A stretch of 64,000 bases of DNA from Chryseosolibacter sp044507775 (GTDB taxonomy: Bacteria; Bacteroidota; Bacteroidia; Cytophagales; Cyclobacteriaceae), in assembly GCA_044507775.1 (NCBI GenBank), contig JBIQIY010000015.1, positions 62,001-126,000 of the forward strand, in the 5' to 3' direction. Shown piece by piece: positions 25,101 through 33,458 of the stretch. Made by a program: the position numbers and the translations under genes. The notes below the pieces were generated by a model that saw only the letters and a list, made by a program, of their open reading frames with translations, did not search any database and was not told the origin of the DNA. Within the stretch, counting starts at the first letter, position 1; each line of letters starts with the position of its first letter.

Positions 25101-26389
25101 GTCTCGCCGCAGAGTTCCTGCTTGATTTCAGCAAGCTGATTGAGATAAGCTTCTGCATTTCCATAGCGTTGCTCCGTAATGGCTACCTGGTAGAGAAACT
25201 CCAGGACACGTATGCGGGTGGGGTGATACTTCGGCAGTGTCTTCGAGGCGAGCACGTTGACGGCGTCATTCTCAAGATTCCGCGTCTTGTCGCGCGACAA
25301 CTTTGAATTGAACTCCACGGCGCGGAGATTAATCCGGTGCATGCTGGTTTTGGGATAATATTTTTCAATCATCTTCTCATATTCCAGCTTGATGTTCAGA
25401 TAGCGCGCACGGTTTCCCTCTTTAAGGAGATATCCGATGTAGCTGAGATAGATGTCGTGCGCCAGCGTGTTCGTTGGTGCCGTTACGCGTTTCAGGTCAT
25501 TCAGCACTTTGTCGTATTCCAGATCCTGCCTGTTTCCGTTTTCTTCGAGTGCCTTCTTTGAAAGATACCGATATCTGACATCCGCCAGGCTTGTTTCGCC
25601 GAGAAAGCGGCGCTTGGATTTAAGCCAGATGCCCAGTTCCGAGTAGATGGCGTCCATGTCCGGGTTTTCAAGATCGGCTCCGATGATCGAGATTCTCCCT
25701 TTTTTCGCGTAAGCCATTCCAACGAGTGTCTTGTATCGCGCGTATGCGTTGTGACGGTCAAAAATCTCCTGGTCCTCCAGTCGCGTTGTTTTGATCTGAC
25801 CGTTTTCTACCCGGGTTTCCTTATCAACCGCGCGGGCGACAAAATATTTGTCCACGCTTGCCAGTAGCTCCAACGCGTCGTTTGCAAATCCCTGTCCAAT
25901 CATTGCTTCCGCCTTGACCAGCGCGATGCGCGCGTTGAGATCCTCATTCATCTGGTCGGTCTTTTTCAACAGCGCTTCCGCCTCCTCAACATATTGCCGG
26001 GCGATCCTGAAATTTCCGTATTCGTTGTAGATCTCGCTGACATCGATCAGTGTGCCAGCATAGCTTGTGCTGGTTTCGCCATAAACGGTCTTGGAAGTGT
26101 TGAGGGCATTGGCAAGACTGGCTTCGAACCCGTCAATTACTCCGATTGCCAGGTTGATGCGGGCCTCGCGGATATAATACTCCAGAACATAGTTGTTTTG
26201 AGAAGATATTTTGAGGGCACCCGCCTTGAACTTTGTGAGCGACTTCAATGCCTTGGAGAAACTTCCGGCCTTGTAGTAACCGTCGGTTTTTCGGAGCGCC
26301 TTGTCAAGTTTCTTGTTCTGGGCATGGCTGGCCGGCAACAGCGAGAACGACAAGAGCACCGATAGCGCTAGAAACCTGAGGATGTTCAT
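22145..26389 (-). CDS. Secreted TPR-CHAT protein
   Basis: A 1414-residue protein. A signal peptide (MNILRF, core, SHA|QN) is followed by about 950 residues of alpha-helical tetratricopeptide repeats (many YxxAxxxxxxA and LGxYxxAD motifs, e.g. LGDYDKAEDNLTKAV). The C-terminal CHAT caspase-like domain has the His dyad in HIATHG (about residue 1251) and the Cys in LSACETGLG (about 1327), both intact. TPR-CHAT proteins sense partners through the repeats and cleave proteins; the substrate is unknown. Start chosen at 26389 because the promoter -7 box lies at 26411-26418; an upstream in-frame ATG (26413) would sit on it. The gene has no adjacent gasdermin-, Gsdm- or toxin-like partner. Confidence 0.88.
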   Translation of the reverse strand: MNILRFLALSVLLSFSLLPASHAQNKKLDKALRKTDGYYKAGSFSKALKSLTKFKAGALKISSQNNYVLEYYIREARINLAIGVIDGFEASLANALNTSKTVYGETSTSYAGTLIDVSEIYNEYGNFRIARQYVEEAEALLKKTDQMNEDLNARIALVKAEAMIGQGFANDALELLASVDKYFVARAVDKETRVENGQIKTTRLEDQEIFDRHNAYARYKTLVGMAYAKKGRISIIGADLENPDMDAIYSELGIWLKSKRRFLGETSLADVRYRYLSKKALEENGNRQDLEYDKVLNDLKRVTAPTNTLAHDIYLSYIGYLLKEGNRARYLNIKLEYEKMIEKYYPKTSMHRINLRAVEFNSKLSRDKTRNLENDAVNVLASKTLPKYHPTRIRVLEFLYQVAITEQRYGNAEAYLNQLAEIKQELCGETSPEYHLSKIALANFYLDYTNKVDEAGKIYQESFVNFVSNQIGQQHKDFIEILNHMAQWYEMKDQYALASRTLTQAKEAVTIKFDPSDILYGIGLNNIAKLQLQLGEYDLADANIQKAIEVIDLKANRNYVEYAPAYIDALETQARLYGIKGLFDEAEYNLARTRKMISRSQVPIDELSTAKELSTLFIQLGKYSETDKLLNNLLQEYESLFGANSLRLIDPLVNKGRILLAKGDYTEADRVARRANQLAVNIYGDQSTKTAPTQKLLGDINYTLGDYDKAEDNLTKAVASQEKQFGRHHIEVAKSVSQLALIKFHKGDNRKTIEKLMIEARDIMADKLGKDNPQYAEILKNVAVLYISEGQYDIAFNSLTVAENIWRTKTGTKNNINAASIYTLTGDVYYQLKNYRKAEEFYNKSKDLYEKFFSASHPEYVKVLSKLSKVHYMGKDYKQSKRLIEQSLANYEEFIKKYFPALSEREKAKYWNTIKGDFEFYNTLAFSNLDDFKDLTGRIYNVQLMTKALLLSSSIKIRERIMNSTDEQLKTQYNEWLQKKELLTIALSMSPAQLVENEIDPNALTQEVEKLERDLSQKSELFGQNFETKRILFEDVKKSLQPNEVAIEMVRYRHFDHTFTDSVIYAALYINSTLAKPKAIVMKDGRNMETRYFKYYRNSITGRIPDQVSYRVFWKPIIDEIGQASTIYLSADGVYNQINLEAIPSPDGRYVIDNSNIVLVSNTKDIYLRKVKTRPGSGENTASMFGNPTFYLTASADRSIAPLPGTEKEVNQLQYILSQKGWTTKEYVENLAAEEKVKELNSPKIFHIATHGLYRPTEEQTLEKQIEGGEAFLAQNPLMRTGLLLKGAGDLLNKTDHNYNIENGILTAYEAMSLNLDKTDLVVLSACETGLGELEAGEGVYGLQRAFLVAGAKVLVMSMFKVDDTATQKLMLKFYQKWLNTSNLRQSFIDAKKELRVEYPDPIYWGAFMMIGLE

Positions 26390-26410
26390 AAAAATGAGGT
26401 TTATGGATAC

Positions 26411-26418
26411 CAAAGTTA
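26411..26418 (-). promoter_or_regulatory. -7 element for TPR-CHAT gene
   Basis: On the minus strand TAACTTTG matches TAnnTTTG exactly and ends 21 bases before the chosen ATG. No clear -33 box is visible. Confidence 0.5.
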
Positions 26419-26552
26419 AAAAATAACCGGCTATTCCGCGCTTCTCCGCCCGCTATGTTTATTCAACGTCTTTCAATTTTTTTGGGGAAATTCTTACCCC
26501 GGGGACGACGCATTACAGGGAGGGGGCGACTTTTTGGTTCTTTCAAGGCCTT

Positions 26553-26571
26553 GCTGACAGCACTTGTCAGC
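26553..26571 (+). promoter_or_regulatory. Inverted repeat upstream of AddA-like gene
   Basis: A perfect 7-bp inverted repeat, GCTGACA and TGTCAGC, with a 5-base spacer, centred 44 bases before the chosen TTG start. It may be an operator for a DNA-damage regulator or just an RNA hairpin. A TTG at 26564 would begin in its loop, which supports the later start. Confidence 0.45.
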
Positions 26572-26605
26572 GAGTCTTCTTAAACTTGTCGTTCAAAACA
26601 TTCCA

Positions 26606-29600
26606 TTGTCAAAAACATTTTCAGTATACCGGAGTTCAGCGGGAAGCGGAAAAACGCGAACCCTGGCTAAAGCTTACCTGAAGCTTGCGCTCCAGTATCG
26701 CGCCGACTATTTCAAGCACATCCTGGCTGTGACATTCACCAACAAGGCTTCACAGGAGATGAAGGACAGGATACTTGAATACCTGGATGACTTTGCACAA
26801 GGCAGGCCCAATTCGCTGGCGGAAGAGCTGCAGAAGGAATTATCGATGGACCCGCAGACCTTTCGGCAACACAGCCAGGAAGCGCAGTCAACGCTGCTGC
26901 ACCAATACGACAGCTTTGCTATCAGCACCATCGACGCGTTCTTTCAAAAAGTAATCCGCTCGTTCACGCGTGAAGCTGGACTGGCAGGCGACTACACGCT
27001 GGAAGTCGAACAGGATACGGTACTTGAAGAAGTCATCGACAATCTTATCGATGAACTAGGACATAACCCCGAGCTGACGGATTGGGTTGTGGACTTTGCG
27101 AAAGAAAACCTTGAAAATGAGCGCGCCTGGGATGTCCGGTACAGCCTTATCGATTTTGCGAAGGAGATCTTCCGCGAAGAGTTCAAGGAGATTGAGGATG
27201 AGCTGCTGGCGAAGACGAGTGAGTCGGGATACTTCCGCAAACTCATGCAGGAGTTGAGAAACCGTAGATTTGAATTTATCAACCTCGTGCGTTCGAAGTC
27301 GCGTGAAGCGCTGAACCTCATCCACTCTCACAAACTCAATGCAGGCGACTTCAAGTACGCCGGCGGGGTCTATAATTTTTTCAGGAAGGCGTCGAAGATC
27401 TCGCACGTGAAGGAGTTTGACGAAGCGGCAATCGGGAAGCGCCCCCGAGGCGACTACCAGATCGCCGCCAACTGGCCGGGTAAGACGGCATCTGCCGCAG
27501 CTTTGATCGTGGACCTCGCGAACGACAAACTCATTGCACTGTTAAATGACATTCTTGGATACTGGGACAAGAACTACACGATTGCGCATTCCGCAGAAAC
27601 GGTGCTGAATAACTTCTATGCCTTTGGTCTGATTGCCGACATATCGCGAAAGCTGAAGGAGTACAAGGACGAAAACAACCTTATGCTGCTCGCCGATGCG
27701 CCGAAGTTTCTGAACGGTGTAATCCGCGATAGCGATACGCCTTTTATTTACGAGAAGGTCGGGTCTTTTTATCGTAATTATCTCATTGATGAATTCCAGG
27801 ATACATCCGGACTGCAATGGCAGAATTTTCAGCCGTTGATAGTAAACAGCCTCGATCAGGGATATCCCAGCCTGGTAGTGGGCGACGTCAAGCAGGCGAT
27901 CTACCGCTGGAGGGGAGGCGATCTCAGTCTTCTGCAGGAGAAGATCACCGACCTTCTGGGCGAGGAGCGTGTTTCCGTGCAGGAGCTGACGGATAATTTT
28001 CGCAGCGCCGACGAGGTCGTTACATTTAACAACGCGCTTTTCAAGACGGCATCGCAGATCCTTTCCCTTGAGTCCGGGCTACCTACTTCTACGCGCGCCT
28101 ACCACGATGTCGAGCAGCGTGTCTCAAAGCGCGGAAGCGGATTTGTGGAAGTCAGCTTGCTGGATGACGATGTTACGGAGGGCGTAGGAGAAGTCCCCGG
28201 TCTTTCATGGAAAGACAAGGCGCTTCGCAACATACCGTCGGCGCTGGAGAAGTTACAGGATAATGGGGTGCAGTTGAAAGACATCGCTATTCTCGTCCGC
28301 CGGAATGACGAAGGACAACAGGTAGCCTCGTGGCTACTTCAGTACAAGAACTCGCCCGATGCTAAGCCTGGTTGCATGTACGATGTCGTGTCCAATGAGT
28401 CACTCCGCATTGATGGTGCTGCATCTGTCAATCTGCTACTGGGAGCCATGCGCTATTTGCTCAACGCAGATGACTCCATCGCGCGTGCCCAGCTCGGCTA
28501 TGAGTTCGCACGGCTGCAGGAACCGGAGCGGCCGCTCTCGGAAGTTTTTACCGTGAGCAACCAGAATATTTTTGAGAACAATCTTCCGCCTGCGTTTACC
28601 AGGCAGAAACCTTCGTTGAAGAAGTTGCCGCTCATCGAACTGACCGAGACTTTGATCGAGATCTTTGGGCTGGGGAAGGTCACGGGCGAGCTTGTATACA
28701 TTCAGGCCTTCCAGGACCTGGTGCTGGAGTTCAGCAACCGCGAGCGGAGTGATCTCGGCGCGTTCCTGGAGTGGTGGGAAGCAAACAAGAACAAGAAGAG
28801 TATTCAGATCTCAGGTGAGGTAAATGCGGTGCAGATTTTGACGATTCACAAATCAAAAGGTCTTCAATTCAAATACGTCATTGTTCCGTTCTGCTCGTGG
28901 AACCTTGACCATGAAAAATGGCAGGCTCCTAACCTATGGGTGAAATCCGAAGAAGGACCTTTTGCGGAAGCGGGATATCTTCCTGTTAAATACACCCGTA
29001 ACCTTGAGGACACATTTTTTGCCGGGTACTATGCAGCGGAAAAAACAAAGATCTACCTCGACAACCTGAATTTGCTCTACGTGGCATTTACTCGGGCGGA
29101 GTCCGGGCTCATTGTTTACGGTCCGTCGCCTTCAACGCGGGCAGCGAAGGGAACCATTGCGGGGTTGCTGCACGCGAGCCTTATTGGAAACGAGCACCTC
29201 CGCTCGGGTTGGGATGAAATAAACCAGACATGGCATAGCGGTACCTGGCGAGTTGACTCCCGGCCGGAAACGAATCATGCGGGGTCGCTACAGCTGACAG
29301 AATATCTCTCGTCTCCGTGGCGTGACAAATTGGTCATCCGGCGTACCGGCTCGGATTGGTTCAATGAAGACCGTGTTGATCCAAAGCATGAAAAGATCAG
29401 ATACGGAATTCACATGCACACGGTGTTATCACGCATGCGCTTTAGCGACGAAATGGAGTTGATGCTGGAAGAGATCGCGCGGGAAGGGTTCATTGCGCCT
29501 GATGAGCGCCAGCCCCTTGCACAACAATTGGCTGACCTGCTCGCCAATCCAAAAGTAGCTTCCTGGTTTACCCGTGACTGGGAAGTGCGCACGGAAGTAC

Positions 29601-29878
29601 CCATCATTGTGCCCGGCGGGCAGGAAAACAGAATCGATCGCCTCCTGACCAAGGAGAAGAGAGCTATTGTCATCGACTTTAAAACAGGTAGCCGCAAACG
29701 CACAGACGAAAAGCAGGTACTCGACTACATGGAGATCCTGCGAAAGATGAACTATACGGAAGTCGAGGGCTATCTGCTCTATCTTGCCGAGAACGCAGTG
29801 GCAGAAGTAAGGGCAGGAGGCAAGCCGCGTCTGGTTCAAAAGCGAAAAGATAAGGATCAGCTCGATCTCGGATTCTGA
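26606..29878 (+). CDS. AddA-like UvrD helicase/nuclease
   Basis: About 1090 residues, a superfamily 1A helicase fused to a PD-(D/E)XK nuclease. Helicase motifs are in order: Walker A SSAGSGKT (10-17); Ia AVTFTNKASQEM; II DEFQD; III GDVKQAIYRWRGGD; IV DNFRS; V TIHKSKGLQFKYV; VI YVAFTRAESGLIVY. The C-terminal nuclease motif IDFKTG is preceded by an N-R-I-D-R region. With the next gene it forms an AddAB-type complex that processes double-strand ends for RecA. The start TTG at 26606 opens with LSKTFSVYRSSAGSGKT. The gap to the partner gene is 37 bases. Confidence 0.85.
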   Translation: MSKTFSVYRSSAGSGKTRTLAKAYLKLALQYRADYFKHILAVTFTNKASQEMKDRILEYLDDFAQGRPNSLAEELQKELSMDPQTFRQHSQEAQSTLLHQYDSFAISTIDAFFQKVIRSFTREAGLAGDYTLEVEQDTVLEEVIDNLIDELGHNPELTDWVVDFAKENLENERAWDVRYSLIDFAKEIFREEFKEIEDELLAKTSESGYFRKLMQELRNRRFEFINLVRSKSREALNLIHSHKLNAGDFKYAGGVYNFFRKASKISHVKEFDEAAIGKRPRGDYQIAANWPGKTASAAALIVDLANDKLIALLNDILGYWDKNYTIAHSAETVLNNFYAFGLIADISRKLKEYKDENNLMLLADAPKFLNGVIRDSDTPFIYEKVGSFYRNYLIDEFQDTSGLQWQNFQPLIVNSLDQGYPSLVVGDVKQAIYRWRGGDLSLLQEKITDLLGEERVSVQELTDNFRSADEVVTFNNALFKTASQILSLESGLPTSTRAYHDVEQRVSKRGSGFVEVSLLDDDVTEGVGEVPGLSWKDKALRNIPSALEKLQDNGVQLKDIAILVRRNDEGQQVASWLLQYKNSPDAKPGCMYDVVSNESLRIDGAASVNLLLGAMRYLLNADDSIARAQLGYEFARLQEPERPLSEVFTVSNQNIFENNLPPAFTRQKPSLKKLPLIELTETLIEIFGLGKVTGELVYIQAFQDLVLEFSNRERSDLGAFLEWWEANKNKKSIQISGEVNAVQILTIHKSKGLQFKYVIVPFCSWNLDHEKWQAPNLWVKSEEGPFAEAGYLPVKYTRNLEDTFFAGYYAAEKTKIYLDNLNLLYVAFTRAESGLIVYGPSPSTRAAKGTIAGLLHASLIGNEHLRSGWDEINQTWHSGTWRVDSRPETNHAGSLQLTEYLSSPWRDKLVIRRTGSDWFNEDRVDPKHEKIRYGIHMHTVLSRMRFSDEMELMLEEIAREGFIAPDERQPLAQQLADLLANPKVASWFTRDWEVRTEVPIIVPGGQENRIDRLLTKEKRAIVIDFKTGSRKRTDEKQVLDYMEILRKMNYTEVEGYLLYLAENAVAEVRAGGKPRLVQKRKDKDQLDLGF

Positions 29879-29915
29879 GTATTCCGGGCGAGCTGGGTAA
29901 AACAAAGACAGAATC

Positions 29916-32864
29916 ATGAAAACCTTCCTGGAGGAAGTTGCTGAGAATATACATCGCGATCACCCAAAGCTGGAGAGCGTCACCGTTGTGTTTCCAAACC
30001 GGCGTGCGTCGCTTTACTTCAGAAAGCATTTGAGTGGCCTGATCAGTAAGCCCGCGTTTGCCCCGCGCATACTGGCGATTGAAGATTTTTTCGCGCACTT
30101 TTCAAAACTTCAGGTTCCGGAAAAACTCGTGCTCGTCGCAGGGCTGTTTGAGTCGTACACGAAAGTGATGAATACAAATCCTGCAGGTTCAGATGCCGAA
30201 GCTATTGCGCGCCTGGAGGATTTCTACTTCTGGGGCGAGATGCTGTTGCGTGATTTCGATGAGGTTGACAAGTACCTTATTCCTGCAGAACAACTTTTCA
30301 AGGACCTCAGCCACCAGAAAGAGCTGGACTCCAGTTTTGATTTTCTGACTGAAGAACAGCAGACGTTTCTGAAAGAATTCTGGTCGCACTTCGACGTAAA
30401 CGATTCGGTAAATAAGCGCAGATTTCTCGGGGTGTGGAGGCGACTGTTCGAGGTGTATCAACAGTTCCGGGATGACTTGCGGAGCCGAGGGTTTGCGTAT
30501 GAGGGGATGCTCCAGCGGTTGGTGGCGGAGGAACTTGAAACCGTCGCGAATGGTATACCTCCGGGAGGTGCTGTTGTCTTCGCAGGTTTCAATGCACTCA
30601 CTTCCGCGGAAGAAAAGCTTATCACCTACTTCGTGGCAAATTTTGACGCGAAGGTGTATTGGGATCTGGATGCGTATTATGTGAACAACAAAGTTCAGGA
30701 AGCCGGAAAGTTTTTTAGGGAGTATCAGGAAAAGCCGATCCTCGGAAAAACATTTAGGCGCATTCCCGCCAATTTTCAGGATAAGATCGTTTCCGGCAGG
30801 GAAATTCATCTTTATGGCGCGGCCCAGCCTGTGGGACAGGCCAAGATCATGTCGCAGGTACTCAAAGCTGAAATTGAAAAAGGGCTGAATCCCGAGGAGA
30901 CATTGATTGTGCTTGCGGATGAGAAACTTTTGATGCCTGTACTTCACGGGGTGTCGGGTAGTGTGAATAATCTGAACGTCACAATGGGTTTTCCGCTGCA
31001 GAGTACACCGCTTTTTAGTTTTGTGGAGCTGCTTATCGATTTGCAGATCTCGCGAAAGGATTCACACTTCAATCACCGGCAGGTATTAGCAATTTTGGGA
31101 CATCCCTACCTCGTTGCAGCGGACGCAGTGTCGGCCAGCGCGAAGCGCAGGGAGATCCTGAAACACAACTGGGTGCATATTCCCGCATCGTACCTTGCAA
31201 GCACGGTATCGGCTCATCGACTGATATTCCGGGAAGTGAAGCAGACCTCCGATGCTTTCAGTGTTTCACTGATCCGTTACCTTCAGGACATCATTGCGGA
31301 TATTGGTAACCTGAAAACCATTAGCGACCTGGACAAGGAGTACGCGCTGTACTTCTTCAAACTTCTGAACCTGCTTGAATCCGCTTTAGCGAAGGGCAGG
31401 ATGACTGACGAACTTAATGACCCGGCTTCACAAGTGCGCAGTCTCAAGTCTTTTCTTCGATTGTTCCGGCAATTGGTCCGCAGCCAACGGATACCCTTCA
31501 GTGGTGAACCGCTTAAGGGAATGCAGGTGATGGGCGTATTGGAGACGAGGAACCTCGATTTCAAGAACGTCTTTATCCTTTCCTTGAACGAAGGCGCGTT
31601 CCCATCCACCGGCGGAAAGGGATCCTACATTCCTCACAACATCCGGAAAGCTTACGGACTACCTACGCTGGCGCATCAGGATGCGATGTACTCGTATCTG
31701 TTTTACCGAACGCTTCAGCGCGCTGAGAATGTCTTCCTTTTTTACAATTCGGAAACCGACGTGCTCGGACAAGGGGAGATGAGCCGATATCTTCAGCAGT
31801 TGCTGTTCGAGTCGAACCTGAATATCCGCAAACACGTCTTGCACAACCCTGTTCAACCGCGAAGCATTACGCCGGTGAGCATTGTCAAGGACGAGGAGGT
31901 ACTCAATAGTCTGATCAAACTCAACGAGGGTAATGCATATTTCAAGGGGATATCGCCCTCGGCGCTGAACAGTTACATCGAATGCCGGTTGCAGTTTTAT
32001 TTCAGGCATGTGGCCAAGGTACGGGAGGCCGATGAAGTGGAAGAGGAGCTGGATGCCCGGGTGCTCGGTAATTTCCTTCACGACGTGATGGAAAATTTTT
32101 ACAAGGACCTGGCCGTGAGGAAGGGCAGCAAACTGGTGGAAAAAGAGGATTTTAAAAATTCTGATCTGATCGTAGGAAAACTCATAGATCAGGTCTTTAT
32201 CAGGACGTACAAGTTGGAACCGGACCGACCTGTTGAGTATGCCGGCCAGCGGTTGGTCGTGCGTGAGATCGTAAAGCGATTTGCCGAACAGATCATCAAA
32301 ATAGACCAGCGCTATGCCCCATTCACCATAGAAGCGCTTGAAAAGGAAGGCCTCACTTATACGGTGAAAATCAGTCGGCCTCCGTATGAAGTCATCGTCG
32401 GCGGTAAGATAGACCGGGTTGACAGCAAAGGTGATCTGCTTCGCATCATCGACTACAAGACTGGAAAGGACAAGTTGGATTTCGAAAGTATCGGTTCGCT
32501 TTTCAGCCGCGACGGAAAACGCAACAAGGCAGCATTTCAAACGCTTCTTTACGCGCTGATGTATGTAAACTCGGAAGCGGTGAAAACCGGGGTGGCCGCA
32601 GGCAAAGGCGGCGACACGACCGGCGGGCGTCAGCGGATCGTGCCGGGCTTGATCAACCGCATGAATGTTTTTGACGAGAGCTTTGAGTTTGGGCTGCAGG
32701 TCGGTAAACAACATGTGAACGATGTCATGACGATGTTTCCGGTCTTTGAAGTGAAGCTGCAGGAACTTTTTGATGAGCTGTTCGATCCGGACCAGCCATT
32801 TGATCAAACCCTGAATCACGACGTATGCAAGTTGTGTGCATACAGCAGTATCTGCTATCGCTGA
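29916..32864 (+). CDS. AddB-like PD-(D/E)XK nuclease
   Basis: A 982-residue partner of the AddA-like gene. The N-terminal part resembles a helicase fold without a Walker A motif (inactivated, as in AddB): VVFPNRRASLYFRKHL. The C-terminal nuclease has the GGKIDRVD ... DYKTGKDKL motif. The probable iron-sulfur cysteines are one in SYIECRLQFYF and three in CKLCAYSSIC, with spacing like AddB. The complex would resect double-strand breaks. It is in the same operon as the AddA-like gene. Confidence 0.85.
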   Translation: MKTFLEEVAENIHRDHPKLESVTVVFPNRRASLYFRKHLSGLISKPAFAPRILAIEDFFAHFSKLQVPEKLVLVAGLFESYTKVMNTNPAGSDAEAIARLEDFYFWGEMLLRDFDEVDKYLIPAEQLFKDLSHQKELDSSFDFLTEEQQTFLKEFWSHFDVNDSVNKRRFLGVWRRLFEVYQQFRDDLRSRGFAYEGMLQRLVAEELETVANGIPPGGAVVFAGFNALTSAEEKLITYFVANFDAKVYWDLDAYYVNNKVQEAGKFFREYQEKPILGKTFRRIPANFQDKIVSGREIHLYGAAQPVGQAKIMSQVLKAEIEKGLNPEETLIVLADEKLLMPVLHGVSGSVNNLNVTMGFPLQSTPLFSFVELLIDLQISRKDSHFNHRQVLAILGHPYLVAADAVSASAKRREILKHNWVHIPASYLASTVSAHRLIFREVKQTSDAFSVSLIRYLQDIIADIGNLKTISDLDKEYALYFFKLLNLLESALAKGRMTDELNDPASQVRSLKSFLRLFRQLVRSQRIPFSGEPLKGMQVMGVLETRNLDFKNVFILSLNEGAFPSTGGKGSYIPHNIRKAYGLPTLAHQDAMYSYLFYRTLQRAENVFLFYNSETDVLGQGEMSRYLQQLLFESNLNIRKHVLHNPVQPRSITPVSIVKDEEVLNSLIKLNEGNAYFKGISPSALNSYIECRLQFYFRHVAKVREADEVEEELDARVLGNFLHDVMENFYKDLAVRKGSKLVEKEDFKNSDLIVGKLIDQVFIRTYKLEPDRPVEYAGQRLVVREIVKRFAEQIIKIDQRYAPFTIEALEKEGLTYTVKISRPPYEVIVGGKIDRVDSKGDLLRIIDYKTGKDKLDFESIGSLFSRDGKRNKAAFQTLLYALMYVNSEAVKTGVAAGKGGDTTGGRQRIVPGLINRMNVFDESFEFGLQVGKQHVNDVMTMFPVFEVKLQELFDELFDPDQPFDQTLNHDVCKLCAYSSICYR

Positions 32865-32984
32865 TCCACTCCAGGCAGCCGCTGTTTCTATAAGGGGCAT
32901 GATTTTTTGGCTCCCACCGTGGCAGCAGAATCGGTGGAACTATTCTGCTTGCATTATCGATTGAACTCATAAGAAAAAAAAAAT

Positions 32985-33425
32985 ATGATCAACGACGTGA
33001 TTATTACAAGAAGCATCCTGCTCAACGCCACACCCGAAAGAGTGTGGGAAGCACTCACACATCCGGGGATGACGAAACAATATTTTTATAACTGTGAAAT
33101 AAACAGCGATTGGCAGCGGGGTAGCAACGTGCATTGGAATGGGAGATACCAGGGCAAGGACATCAGTGCGCAAGGTAAGATCCTCGATATTGTCCCGGGA
33201 AAAATGATCAAGTATTCCGGATTTGACAGGCTGGTGGAAGGCGACCTCTCGCGGCAGGGAGACATTCACATCACGCATGAAATAATTCCACAGGGATCGA
33301 GAACGAAACTGCTAACGACGATCGATCATTTCGAAGGCGATGAGACGCGTGCGGAATACGCCGCCGAGCAATGGGATCTCGAGATCATGCCCCGATTACA
33401 ATCACTGGTAGAAACGACATTGTGA
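32985..33425 (+). CDS. SRPBCC/AHSA1 domain protein
   Basis: A 146-residue protein of the START/Bet v1-like superfamily, AHSA1 type. It opens with IITRSILLNATPERVWEALTHPG and WHNGRYQGK-like strands (WNGRYQGKDI), and ends with a long C-terminal helix (AAEQWDLEIMPRLQSLVE). Members bind hydrophobic ligands in a cavity; the ligand is unknown. There is no signal peptide. The 120-base gap upstream holds no gene, only a short imperfect inverted repeat (CCACCG ... CGGTGG). Convergent with the trehalose synthase gene. Confidence 0.82.
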   Translation: MINDVIITRSILLNATPERVWEALTHPGMTKQYFYNCEINSDWQRGSNVHWNGRYQGKDISAQGKILDIVPGKMIKYSGFDRLVEGDLSRQGDIHITHEIIPQGSRTKLLTTIDHFEGDETRAEYAAEQWDLEIMPRLQSLVETTL

Positions 33426-33458
33426 CAACCAGACGAAACACCGCGCCGGAGGAGTACT

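Noticed and set aside
26455..26583. A 42-codon frame before the AddA-like gene
   Set aside because: Very basic, with no family features, and it overlaps the hairpin and the leader; probably chance.
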